The notes under the pieces were generated by a model. That model worked only from the letters and a program-made list of their open reading frames with translations. It searched no databases and was not told where the DNA came from. From a virus, in the IMG/VR virus record IMGVR_UViG_3300010430_000135, positions 1 through 42,910 of that record: DNA of 42,910 nt; one strand, given 5' to 3'. Positions 11,737 to 17,978 of the stretch are shown in pieces; positions within the stretch are counted from its first letter, which is position 1, and every line of letters starts with the position of its first letter. Made by a program: the position numbers and the translations under genes.

Positions 11737-12249
11737 ATGTGTATTTATGACGGAATGGCACTTGTTGCCATATGTTCACTGGTTGTATTGATTTATCTTC
11801 AGCATAAGAATTATAGCAAGAAAACCAAAGAGAGAGAACTTATGCATAAGAGAATAAGCGATGATTATGTTTTTATGTTGTTAAAAAAAAGAATAAGCGA
11901 ATATGAAGAAAAAACTCAATATTCTATGTATGAAGATTCTATGTATGAAAATACTATATATAGAGATAATTTAAGGGGATTGTATATCGATACAAAATGC
12001 CTTTTTGAAACTTTATGCTTCAGATTACCAAAATTCTATTCAATACATAAAAATAATCCAACACCACGTAATAAAAATCTCAGCGGTAAGGAATATGACA
12101 AAGAAGAAGTTAGGGTGCATATTTCTCATATAAACAAGATATTGAAATTATACGAAGAACATAAAAAAGATCAGCGAGAAAAAAGCGCAAATCCTAAAGG
12201 GGTAGAAGACTTTACTATACACGCAATAGTAAGTTCTGAAAGTGAATAG
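11737..12249 (+). CDS. membrane-anchored hypothetical protein
   Basis: 170 residues. An N-terminal hydrophobic helix, MALVAICSLVVLIYL (about 7-21), is followed by a lysine-rich stretch (KKTKERELMHKRI) and a long charged, mostly helical domain with tyrosine/acid repeats YSMYEDSMYENTIYRDN. The expected topology is N-terminus out and a large cytoplasmic domain. The ribosome site is the phage consensus. No family recognised; an inner-membrane-anchored exclusion or host-modifying protein is one idea only. Confidence 0.6.
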   Translation: MCIYDGMALVAICSLVVLIYLQHKNYSKKTKERELMHKRISDDYVFMLLKKRISEYEEKTQYSMYEDSMYENTIYRDNLRGLYIDTKCLFETLCFRLPKFYSIHKNNPTPRNKNLSGKEYDKEEVRVHISHINKILKLYEEHKKDQREKSANPKGVEDFTIHAIVSSESE

Positions 12250-12262
12250 CACTAATGGTAGG
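12250..12262 (+). promoter_or_regulatory. CACTAATG operator without clear -35
   Basis: GCACTAATGGTAG follows the stop of the 11737 gene, and the leader ATAACACAGATAGGAGG comes after it as in the other cassettes. The -35 position reads CTGAAA, so promoter activity is doubtful. It looks like a cassette whose -35 has been lost or never formed. Confidence 0.45.
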
Positions 12263-12292
12263 GTGTGGGAATAACACAGATAGGAGGTTGTT

Positions 12293-12379
12293 ATGAATCA
12301 AGCTTTATTACGTATAGGATACGAACGGTCTAGGTCTAGGTCTTGGTCTTGGTCTAGGTCTTGGTCTAGGTCTTGGTGA
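12293..12379 (+). CDS. 28-residue Ser-Arg/Ser-Trp repeat peptide
   Basis: It starts MNQALLRIGYER and continues with SRSRSWSWSRSWSRSW, encoded by a hexanucleotide-periodic tract of GGTCTA/GGTCTT units. The ribosome site is the phage consensus, ATAGGAGGTTGTT. Shifted by one base the same tract would read (Gly-Leu)n, like the Gly-X genes at 1-175 and 637-858, but that frame has no start codon. It precedes the second DUF6948-like gene. Two further ORFs starting MNQAL follow at 12763 and 12989. Real expression is likely from the ribosome site; function unknown. Confidence 0.5.
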   Translation: MNQALLRIGYERSRSRSWSWSRSWSRSW

Positions 12380-12412
12380 TAAATTTTAATTATAACTTTA
12401 TAGGAGAATATT

Positions 12413-12763
12413 ATGGATATTAATACAATTACAATCGGTGAAGCTAAGGATCTATTGTCTGTTCTTGGTGGTTCAGGTAACAACGATGGTTTACAGCCAT
12501 TTGAAATCGGTAAAGCATATTTAATACGTACAGTGACGCATATTGATATCGGTATCGTAGAGAAAGTCGGTGATAAAGAGCTTGTGCTATCACAGTGTTC
12601 GTGGATTGCTGATACAGGTAGATATCACAACTGTTTGAAGGCTGGTATCGAGAGCCTAGATACCAGCGAGATAGAGCCATATGTCGATGATGTGATATTG
12701 GGACGTGGCGCGATTATTGATGCTACGATTTGGCGGCATGCATTACCAAGAGAGCAGAAGTAA
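12413..12763 (+). CDS. DUF6948-like phage protein (second copy)
   Basis: 116 residues, a diverged relative of the 213-593 protein: EIGKAYLIRTVTHIDIGIV lines up with its EFIGKYCVIRTYSAGVHAGT, and KELVLSQCSWIADTGRY with KVVLENSRNLWRW. The N-terminal helix (about 1-20) is followed by a small beta-rich domain. The ATG has a TAGGAG site. As at the first locus, the gene is flanked by low-complexity ORFs, here Ser-Arg/Ser-Trp types. The stop overlaps the next start (TAATG). Confidence 0.65.
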   Translation: MDINTITIGEAKDLLSVLGGSGNNDGLQPFEIGKAYLIRTVTHIDIGIVEKVGDKELVLSQCSWIADTGRYHNCLKAGIESLDTSEIEPYVDDVILGRGAIIDATIWRHALPREQK

Positions 12764-13041
12764 TGAATCAGGCATTAAGAACAGCTGGTTTTACCAATTG
12801 TAGGACTTTATCTAGGAGTAGGAGTGGTCCAAGGGTCGTATCTAAGATGAGAATTAGAACGGGGCATTCATATCCTTATCAAGTATCTCGCCTTAGATCT
12901 AAAACTTGGTGGATTACTATATCTAATGTTTGGTCCAATGTAGGACTAGATAGATTTTTATCTTTACGGAAATCACTAGGAGATTGTTATGAATCAAGCT
13001 TTGTTACATACAGGACGAGCAAGCAGCAGGCCAGCATCTAA
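12763..13041 (+). CDS. basic Ser/Arg-rich protein, MNQAL family
   Basis: 92 residues from the ATG at 12763 that overlaps the DUF6948 stop; the longer reading from 12730 is rejected. It starts MNQALRTAGF and contains TLSRSRSGPRVVSKMRIRTG, then SRLRSKTWWIT. The composition is strongly basic and the DNA is rich in CTAGG-type words, like a degenerated form of the 12293 repeat. Coupling to the upstream stop would provide translation. It may be a decaying copy; the same five-residue start in three successive ORFs argues for duplication. Confidence 0.4.
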   Translation: MNQALRTAGFTNCRTLSRSRSGPRVVSKMRIRTGHSYPYQVSRLRSKTWWITISNVWSNVGLDRFLSLRKSLGDCYESSFVTYRTSKQQASI

Positions 13042-13231
13042 ATGTGGATCACGTGCCAGAACTCATCACCACAGATCCAAATGTGGAAAGAGAAATTTCT
13101 CTGGAGGATGGTCATGGTCACAGTCCAGGTGTAGACCTCGGTTTTTTTCTAGATGTGTACCTGGCAATTATTGGGACGTGGCTGGATCTAGGTCTAAGAC
13201 CTGGGATGATCGGGGGAAAAATGACATTTAA
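12989..13231 (+). CDS. basic Ser/Arg/Cys-rich protein, MNQAL family
   Basis: 80 residues. The start region TAGGAGATTGTT-ATG-AATCAAGC copies that of 12293. The protein is rich in S, R, C and W (ASKCGSRARTHHHRSKCGKR, then GGWSWSQSRCRPRFFSR). It overlaps the end of the 12763 ORF by 53 bases and the start of the 13221 gene by 11. An alternative frame opening at 13044 reads through to 13430 without a stop. Which frame is used cannot be settled by eye; the ribosome site favours this one. Confidence 0.4.
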   Translation: MNQALLHTGRASSRPASKCGSRARTHHHRSKCGKRNFSGGWSWSQSRCRPRFFSRCVPGNYWDVAGSRSKTWDDRGKNDI

Positions 13232-13430
13232 AGATAGTAATTATTTCAAAGATAGAGATGTAAAGGCTTTTACTATTGAGAAATTAGGTGCAAAGAAGCG
13301 AGCAATATTTCTTGAGCTTGAAGGTATGTTGATTAAATTTGCGATATTGACCGATACAGGTGAACAATATTTACAGCAACATGAACTAGGTTTGGTATTT
13401 CAGAGAAAAGAGGAAGAGGAGGTAACATGA
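13221..13430 (+). CDS. small hypothetical protein upstream of an XRE regulator
   Basis: 69 residues from the ATG after GGGGGAAAA. It reads MTFKDSNYFKDRDVKAFTIE, then KLGAKKRAIFLELEGMLIKF, a plausible small globular protein with an acidic C-terminus (KEEEEVT). The frame stays open upstream to 13044, so a longer protein is possible, but that part is compositionally unlike a normal protein. The stop overlaps the XRE start (ATGA), so the two are coupled. Confidence 0.55.
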   Translation: MTFKDSNYFKDRDVKAFTIEKLGAKKRAIFLELEGMLIKFAILTDTGEQYLQQHELGLVFQRKEEEEVT

Positions 13431-13807
13431 CTAAAAGAAAATATACGATAAATCCAGGCGTAAGAGTGCCTAGTGATACCGATAAGTGTGTAGGTGAGCG
13501 TATTAGAGAGATACGTGTGTCTAAAGGCTTGTCACGTCGTCAAATAGCAAATCGTGTACATGTAACGCATCAACAGATACAGAAGTACGAGAAAGGCTAT
13601 AATCGCATGAGTGTTGGTAGACTCGTAGAGATTGCTGATGCAATGGACTGTCATGTAACAGAGTTGCTGCAGGTAGAAGATACAAAGATGGGCGATAATA
13701 CACATAGTCGTTTGGAACTAGATTTAATGCGTAGCTTTGCCAAGCTTGATGAAGCTTCTAGGCAGAAGGTGAGTGCGTTGGTGAGAGTGATGGCGGAGGG
13801 TGAGTGA
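13427..13807 (+). CDS. XRE-family helix-turn-helix regulator
   Basis: 126 residues. Residues about 23-80 form an HTH_3 domain: GERIREIRVSKGLSRRQIAN, then VHVTHQQIQKYEKGYNRMSVGR, then LVEIADAMDCHVTELL. The C-terminal part (RLELDLMRSFAKLDEASRQK) is a helical tail seen in many phage and prophage Cro/CI-like proteins. It probably binds an operator as a dimer; candidates are the CACTAATG sites or palindromes near 19992. It is inside the rightward small-gene cluster, not next to a divergent promoter, so it is not a typical CI position. Confidence 0.85.
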   Translation: MTKRKYTINPGVRVPSDTDKCVGERIREIRVSKGLSRRQIANRVHVTHQQIQKYEKGYNRMSVGRLVEIADAMDCHVTELLQVEDTKMGDNTHSRLELDLMRSFAKLDEASRQKVSALVRVMAEGE

Positions 13808-14238
13808 TGGATTTTTCGATATTGAAAGGAAAGGTACTTAGGCGTGTAAATCTAAAAGCGGATTCTATTTATGCAGATGGAAGAACACGTTTTTCGATTC
13901 CGTCAAGTCGATACAGAGAAATAGTATTCGAATGCAAGGATTTTAAACGATATCGTTTATATCATAAGAATGAGTGTTGTGAGGATGTATTTATCGAAGA
14001 TGTATGTGGAAATCTGAATGATTTAGCTGGTAGTGAAATATTACTCGCAGAAGAGGTAAGTAGTGAATTTGAATGTGAAGGTGAAGAGAGATGGAGTACA
14101 GGGATGCATTCCATAACTTACACATTCTACAAACTAGCAACAATCAAAGGTTCGGTAGATATAAGATGGCATGGGAACTCGAATGGGTTCTATTCCGAAA
14201 AGGTGGATTTCGAGGAAATAGTTGAGGAGAGTGAGTGA
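13807..14238 (+). CDS. DUF7448-like phage protein
   Basis: 143 residues from ATG 13807 (TGATG overlap; the GTG directly before could also serve). The stretch YRLYHKNECCEDVFIEDVCG, then LNDLAGSEILLAEEVSS, then YTFYKLATIKGSVDIRWHG and SNGFYSE is the pattern I know from DUF7448 phage proteins. These have no known function. GGAGG eight bases upstream supports the start. It lies between the XRE gene and a membrane protein, all coupled by overlaps. Confidence 0.75.
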   Translation: MDFSILKGKVLRRVNLKADSIYADGRTRFSIPSSRYREIVFECKDFKRYRLYHKNECCEDVFIEDVCGNLNDLAGSEILLAEEVSSEFECEGEERWSTGMHSITYTFYKLATIKGSVDIRWHGNSNGFYSEKVDFEEIVEESE

Positions 14239-14435
14239 TGGACAGTAGTCGCCAGATATGTGCATTACGTAGTCGTGTAGAAAAACTCGAAAAGAAAATA
14301 AGTGATACCAATGGAGCATTAGTGATAGTCGCCATTTTTCTTATCGGATTTTTTTTCCTTTTTACTAAATTGACAGATATACAAAATCAACATTTAGCAG
14401 AAATTGGAGTAATTGAAACTAACAAGCCGGATTAG
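14238..14435 (+). CDS. small membrane protein ending inside tRNA-Ile
   Basis: 65 residues from ATG 14238 (TGATG overlap). A charged coiled-coil-like N-terminus (LRSRVEKLEKKI) is followed by one hydrophobic helix ALVIVAIFLIGFFFLFT (about 27-43) and a polar tail. The TAG stop (14433-14435) is formed by nucleotides 8-10 of the tRNA gene, as for the 10976 gene and tRNA-Cys. The shape resembles small phage spanin or holin-accessory proteins, but nothing else supports this. Confidence 0.6.
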   Translation: MDSSRQICALRSRVEKLEKKISDTNGALVIVAIFLIGFFFLFTKLTDIQNQHLAEIGVIETNKPD

Positions 14436-14501
14436 CTCAGCGGTTAGAGCAGGACGCTCATAACGTCAAGGTCGCTGGTTCGAATCCAGCATCCGGCACC
14501 A
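14426..14501 (+). tRNA. tRNA-Ile (CAT anticodon, lysidine type) or tRNA-Met
   Basis: Acceptor arm GCCGGAT / ATCCGGC, D-arm TAGCTCAGCGGTTAGAGCA, anticodon loop CTCATAA (anticodon CAT), T-arm GCTGGTTCGAATCCAGC, encoded CCA. Length is 76 nt. The GGTCGCTGGTT variable/T region and GAGCAGG before the anticodon stem resemble bacterial tRNA-Ile2, whose CAU is modified to read AUA, more than elongator tRNA-Met. The phage uses AUA often, which fits. One mismatch (G-A) lies at the top of the anticodon stem. Confidence 0.85.
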
Positions 14502-14518
14502 TAATAGGAGAAGAAGAT

Positions 14519-14779
14519 ATGATGGGATATGCAACGGAAGCTGAACTTGAAGTGACTGGAAGATTCCGAATATTAACGACTAGTAGGGCTTCAGGTGCGG
14601 AGCCAGTACAAGAGATGATGGAGAAATTTAATGTTGACCTAAAGAATGTAATGAAGGAACAAGCAATCAAACAAGTACTTGATATGTTTGAAGAAAATAT
14701 ACCAGAATATATTACAATAGAATTGGATGGAGTAGAAAGTGAAATAGTGCGCATAGATGAGCGTGAGTCACATGAATAA
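14519..14779 (+). CDS. small hypothetical protein
   Basis: 86 residues from ATG 14519 after ATAGGAGAAGAT. MMGYATEAELEVTGRF leads into a charged helical centre (MEKFNVDLKNVMKEQ) and a beta C-terminus (PEYITIELDGVESEIVRI). No family recognised. Directly after tRNA-Ile, 17 bases from its CCA. The following 100 bases (14780-14885) hold no convincing gene. Confidence 0.6.
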   Translation: MMGYATEAELEVTGRFRILTTSRASGAEPVQEMMEKFNVDLKNVMKEQAIKQVLDMFEENIPEYITIELDGVESEIVRIDERESHE

Positions 14780-14885
14780 TAGGAGAATGATCACGGGATT
14801 AGGCCCGAGGAGTTATAGCAAGTTTATGGGGTTATAGTAAGATTCCGATAAACTAGAAACTTAATGCGAGATAGGAGGTCGAATA

Positions 14886-15290
14886 GTGCAACTGATTTAC
14901 AAGAATGATATCACGCCCGAAGCAATTGAACTAGTCATGAAAAGAGAGCCAAGGAGGGGAATCTTTATTTTCCAGTTTGACCACTATAAAGACTTTGTTA
15001 CAAAATATGCGAAATACTTCAATGATACAGACTTATTGCTGGAAGAGATGGCGCACACAATGAGAGCATATCTACGCGGTAGTAAAGTTTACCTGGTTAA
15101 GGAGATGCCAGACAAATTTACAGATCATGCCGTCTATGGTGATCTACGTTTAGAGTTTGCGGGAGTACTGGAAAGACATAAACAAAAATACCCACATTCG
15201 TTAGTACAAGCAACGTCAGATGTGTTTGACTCTATAATAGAAAGAAGAATTAAATACCCGAGGAGCTATAATAGTACAACTTTATGTTGA
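14886..15290 (+). CDS. hypothetical protein with GTG start
   Basis: 134 residues. GTG at 14886 is preceded by ATAGGAGGTCGAATA, a good ribosome site, and no ATG fits better. The protein looks soluble and mixed alpha/beta (GIFIFQFDHYKDFVTKYAKY, then LEEMAHTMRAYLRG). The end of the gene contains the next promoter: its TGA stop (15288-15290) lies inside the TTGACA box. The ribosome site is fully complementary to the proposed small-RNA loop at 5184-5195 over ATAGGAGGTCG. Function unknown. Confidence 0.6.
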   Translation: MQLIYKNDITPEAIELVMKREPRRGIFIFQFDHYKDFVTKYAKYFNDTDLLLEEMAHTMRAYLRGSKVYLVKEMPDKFTDHAVYGDLRLEFAGVLERHKQKYPHSLVQATSDVFDSIIERRIKYPRSYNSTTLC

Positions 15291-15315
15291 CACCATTAAG
15301 CACTAATGTTACAGT
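15287..15315 (+). promoter_or_regulatory. operator-containing promoter
   Basis: TTGACA (15287-15292), a 17-bp spacer containing TTAAGCACTAATG, TACAGT (15310-15315), preceded by ACAACTTTATG and followed by ATAACACAAATAGGAGGTT. The -35 overlaps the stop codon of the preceding gene. Confidence 0.8.
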
Positions 15316-15343
15316 AGGGATATAACACAAATAGGAGGTTGTT

Positions 15344-15727
15344 ATGGATACATTTTCATTTAATGATAAAGCCAAGATTGTAGAGTTTCGGTTCAATGAT
15401 ACTCAAAGAAGCTGGGATCTTATTAAGCGTTTCAAAAATGATTATTATGTGGATTTATCGTACAGGTCTAAAGACGGTGATGACCTAGTCCTTGATGCTG
15501 AAGGAGAGAATCTTTTGCAAGATGTCAGGTTATACTCGTACATGTTGGATAAGTCAGCAGGGGAAATAAAGGTGGAGTTTATAACGCACCAACCACTATT
15601 CGTAGACAAACAGGCGGATGAGCCATCTGTAACTCCAACGAAGCTGGTAATAGGTGGAGAAGAGTTAGCAATGGTGCCCAATAGATTCGTCCCAACAATG
15701 GGATCCGGCGAGAATAATAGTAAATAG
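15344..15727 (+). CDS. hypothetical protein
   Basis: 127 residues, soluble, with an N-terminal beta-rich part (FNDKAKIVEFRFNDTQRSW) and a proline-containing tail (HQPLFVDKQADEPSVTPTKL). First gene behind the 15287 promoter, with the standard ribosome site. No family recognised. Confidence 0.6.
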   Translation: MDTFSFNDKAKIVEFRFNDTQRSWDLIKRFKNDYYVDLSYRSKDGDDLVLDAEGENLLQDVRLYSYMLDKSAGEIKVEFITHQPLFVDKQADEPSVTPTKLVIGGEELAMVPNRFVPTMGSGENNSK

Positions 15728-15736
15728 GAGGTTGTT

Positions 15737-15982
15737 ATGGATGACAGAGGGCCAATCAGTAGAAGTAAGGAAATCTCAGAATTAGAATTTGTGGAGTCCG
15801 GGCCAGACGAGTTAATAGGGACTTCTATTATAGATTGGGAACCAGCTTTGTATGATATGGATGGAATATATCTGATAACTTCCGAGTTTAAGGTGCTTCA
15901 GATTTGTATCCGTCGTGATTATTACGGTGACCGTATAATAGAAGTATTAAAGGCCACTAAGACTTTTGAATCAATTAAATAG
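15737..15982 (+). CDS. small acidic hypothetical protein
   Basis: 81 residues, acidic N-terminus (ISRSKEISELEFVESGPDEL) and a beta-like C-terminal part with MDGIYLITSEFKVLQICIRRD, resembling a small domain that reads as a display of strands. Standard ribosome site, nine bases after the previous stop. Function unknown. Confidence 0.6.
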   Translation: MDDRGPISRSKEISELEFVESGPDELIGTSIIDWEPALYDMDGIYLITSEFKVLQICIRRDYYGDRIIEVLKATKTFESIK

Positions 15983-15991
15983 GAGGTTGTT

Positions 15992-16120
15992 ATGTTTTAC
16001 CAAATGAAAGAAGAAGTTGCTCATAAGCTCAGTGTGGTACTGGGTATGTTGGGTGTGGGTGCGTTCATGGCTGTTGTTACGGCGTGGGTTGTGATGATTG
16101 GGGCTGTGGGGAGTTTGTAG
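15992..16120 (+). CDS. small one-helix membrane protein
   Basis: 42 residues from the ATG after ATAGGAGGTTGTT. One long hydrophobic segment SVVLGMLGVGAFMAVVTAWVVMIGAVG (about 14-40, given as three pieces SVVLGMLGV, GAFMAVVTAW, VVMIGAVG) fills most of the protein. The N-terminus is charged (MKEEVAHK). Function unknown. Confidence 0.55.
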   Translation: MFYQMKEEVAHKLSVVLGMLGVGAFMAVVTAWVVMIGAVGSL

Positions 16121-16121
16121 G

Positions 16122-16391
16122 ATGAGTAGTATAGATAGTACGAAAGAGATATTGGATATTATGGTGACGGATTTATCAACATCGTCATGGTGTTCAAGTG
16201 ATCTCAAATACCGAACTAAGGAAATTGACATAGAAATCTTAGATGGTCTTCGGATATGCGCTTTAAACAGGCATAATGGTACGTTGTACATCGCTGCGGA
16301 TAATGGAGGTTTCTATTGTATTAAAGGGGGAGGCGAATTCATGGGTGGTGGTGGTGGATACGTATATTTACGTCAGATAATAGAGAGATAG
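16122..16391 (+). CDS. small hypothetical protein with Gly-rich C-terminus
   Basis: 89 residues from ATG 16122, one base after the upstream stop with GGGGAG upstream; the longer frame from 16098 is rejected. It has a helical N-terminus (MSSIDSTKEILDIMVTDL), a central WCSSDLKYR piece, and a GGGEFMGGGGGYVYL tail. No family recognised. Its neighbours are similar small early proteins. Confidence 0.55.
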   Translation: MSSIDSTKEILDIMVTDLSTSSWCSSDLKYRTKEIDIEILDGLRICALNRHNGTLYIAADNGGFYCIKGGGEFMGGGGGYVYLRQIIER

Positions 16392-16406
16392 AGGGGAGTT
16401 TGTAGG

Positions 16407-16757
16407 ATGATAAAGGAGCCCCCTAAGGGAATGCAAGAGTATTACACTGGTGGTGATGGATCGGATTCAATTACAATTAGATGTGGATATTTTGAAGCTC
16501 AAATTGAGTTTGAAGCAAAAGTTCTTATTGAGAATGGTAAAATAGGTTGGGAATTTTATCCTCGGTATATTTGGGTATCACAAATATGTTTCGATATGTC
16601 GCAAAGCTCAATCAAAAGTAACCTTATAGGGCAATACGATAAAGATAGGGATGACTTTAACAAGGTGCTAAATCTTTTCCTAGAAACCGATGTCGCAGGT
16701 GTCCATGAATTCTTTATGAATGAAAACAAAGAAAAACTAAAACAAATATTGGCATAG
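16407..16757 (+). CDS. hypothetical protein
   Basis: 116 residues, soluble, predicted mainly beta in the first half (SITIRCGYFEAQIEFEAKVL) and helical at the end (FLETDVAGVHEFFMNENKEK). Ribosome site GGGGAG; the GGGGAGTTTGTAGG junction upstream also precedes the 16122 gene, suggesting copy of the junction. Function unknown. Confidence 0.55.
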   Translation: MIKEPPKGMQEYYTGGDGSDSITIRCGYFEAQIEFEAKVLIENGKIGWEFYPRYIWVSQICFDMSQSSIKSNLIGQYDKDRDDFNKVLNLFLETDVAGVHEFFMNENKEKLKQILA

Positions 16758-16765
16758 GAGGTCAC

Positions 16766-16891
16766 ATGTCAGAAAAAGAAATATTACAGGAAATTACAGA
16801 GATTAAAGATGGTATTTCGCACATTAAATTCTCTCTGAACTTGAACAGTGTTCTACTGTTTGTAATGGTATTAAATATATTGTTTGCATAG
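16766..16891 (+). CDS. small one-helix membrane protein
   Basis: 41 residues: MSEKEILQEITEIKDGISHI, an amphipathic helix, then KFSLNLNSVLLFVMVLNILF, a membrane helix at the C-terminus. It resembles the 19047 protein in design (short charged helix with EILxxL, then a membrane helix). Ribosome site ATAGGAGGTCAC. Function unknown. Confidence 0.55.
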   Translation: MSEKEILQEITEIKDGISHIKFSLNLNSVLLFVMVLNILFA

Positions 16892-16899
16892 GAGGTCAC

Positions 16900-17397
16900 A
16901 TGGAAACCATAGCAACGCATAAAATAGCTAAAGACACAGAAGAAGCTTGGGAGATTCAGGATAAACGAGAAGGGCAACCACATGGATGGATTCAGTGGAA
17001 AGGGACTGATGTCTGTATGGATGTATATTGTATATGCGGTGAACATTCACACGTCGATGGTGATTTTTATTACGACCTTCAATGTCCTTCTTGCAAAAGA
17101 ATATACTGCACAAATGGTCATATTGAATTCATAGAACTACAGATAGACACTGATGACGTTAAGGTATGCAGGGAAGAGCACAAAGAAGAGGTAAATATAT
17201 ATAAGACTTTTGACAGTATTCGGGAGGTATTTGAATATCCGCTAAAAGAACTCACAGACAAGCAAATAATCCGTCTTGAACATACGATGAAAAGAAGAAA
17301 GATGCTGGATATTCTAATCAAGGTATTGAGTGAGGCATTAACAGATGGGGAACGAGCAAAGGTGCATGAGCAAATATTAAACAACATTGATCAATAG
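16900..17397 (+). CDS. zinc-ribbon-like phage protein (long paralogue)
   Basis: 165 residues. The core, about 28-80, is HGWIQWKGTDVCMDVYCICG then DFYYDLQCPSCKRIYCTNGH, with C-x-C and C-x2-C pairs spaced like a zinc ribbon. I know this WIQWKGTDVCMD pattern from small phage proteins of unknown function. The C-terminal half (about 95-165) is helical and not shared with the shorter paralogue at 17608. The gene begins METIATHKIAKD and ends in IDQ before an ATTGATCAAT junction. Nucleic-acid binding is possible but not shown. Confidence 0.7.
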   Translation: METIATHKIAKDTEEAWEIQDKREGQPHGWIQWKGTDVCMDVYCICGEHSHVDGDFYYDLQCPSCKRIYCTNGHIEFIELQIDTDDVKVCREEHKEEVNIYKTFDSIREVFEYPLKELTDKQIIRLEHTMKRRKMLDILIKVLSEALTDGERAKVHEQILNNIDQ

Positions 17398-17405
17398 GAG
17401 GCCAC

Positions 17406-17588
17406 ATGGGTAGAAAGCTTAATATGAAAAATATGATATTAAAACAGATTGTGTCTACAGCCGCAGGAGTCGCACTGCTTCCAATTTCAGGTGGGATTTT
17501 ATTACTGGCATTTATAATCATTTTATTAGGGAATATCGGAAAAGGTTTTATTAAAACATTCAAGGATATGAGGGCTTGGATACGATAA
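17406..17588 (+). CDS. small membrane protein
   Basis: 60 residues. Basic ends (MGRKLNMKN and KTFKDMRAWIR) surround hydrophobic LPISGGILLLAFIIILLGNI (about 25-44) and a shorter first segment (QIVSTAAGVALL), so one or two membrane passes. Sits between the two zinc-ribbon-like paralogues and is bordered on both sides by an ATTGATCAAT-AGGAGG junction. Function unknown. Confidence 0.55.
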   Translation: MGRKLNMKNMILKQIVSTAAGVALLPISGGILLLAFIIILLGNIGKGFIKTFKDMRAWIR

Positions 17589-17607
17589 TTGATCAATAGG
17601 AGGTCAC

Positions 17608-17970
17608 ATGGAAACTAAAACAGCGCATAAAATAGCTAAAGACAGGGCTGAGGCTTGGACCTTACAAGGTGGAGGAGGTGATAAGTTGCATGCTCATATT
17701 CAGTGGAAAGGGACCGATGTCTGTATGGATGTATATTGTGTATGTGGTAAATCAACCCACATCGATGGTGAATTTGCCTACAACGTAAAGTGTACTTATT
17801 GTAAAAGAGTATATTTTGTTAACGGTCATATTGAGCTTATTGAATTAAAAGAGGAACCAGAGAATTGTGTTTTAATGCAGGATATTGAAGATAATACTAC
17901 TTCAACTATTATCGCATCGGACGATATGGGAAGGGGATACGACTGTGTATCGGAAGAAATTGATCAATAG
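17608..17970 (+). CDS. zinc-ribbon-like phage protein (short paralogue)
   Basis: 120 residues, METKTAHKIAKDRAEAWTLQ then HIQWKGTDVCMDVYCVCG and EFAYNVKCTYCKRVYFVNGH, a clear paralogue of the 16900 protein over the first 85 residues; the cysteine pairs are kept. The tail (about 88-120) is acidic and unrelated. A duplicate that lost or replaced the helical half. Its ribosome site is AATAGGAGGTCAC within an ATTGATCAAT junction. Confidence 0.7.
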   Translation: METKTAHKIAKDRAEAWTLQGGGGDKLHAHIQWKGTDVCMDVYCVCGKSTHIDGEFAYNVKCTYCKRVYFVNGHIELIELKEEPENCVLMQDIEDNTTSTIIASDDMGRGYDCVSEEIDQ

Positions 17971-17978
17971 GAGGTCAC

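Noticed and set aside
14318-14325. CATTAGTG inside the small membrane gene
   Set aside because: Only the 8-mer core matches, the extended TWAAR part is missing, and it lies within a coding region; chance match.
14773-14838. 21-codon ORF starting MNNRRM after the 14519 gene
   Set aside because: It overlaps the preceding stop, has no suitable ribosome site for its start, and no recognisable features; too weak to report as a gene.
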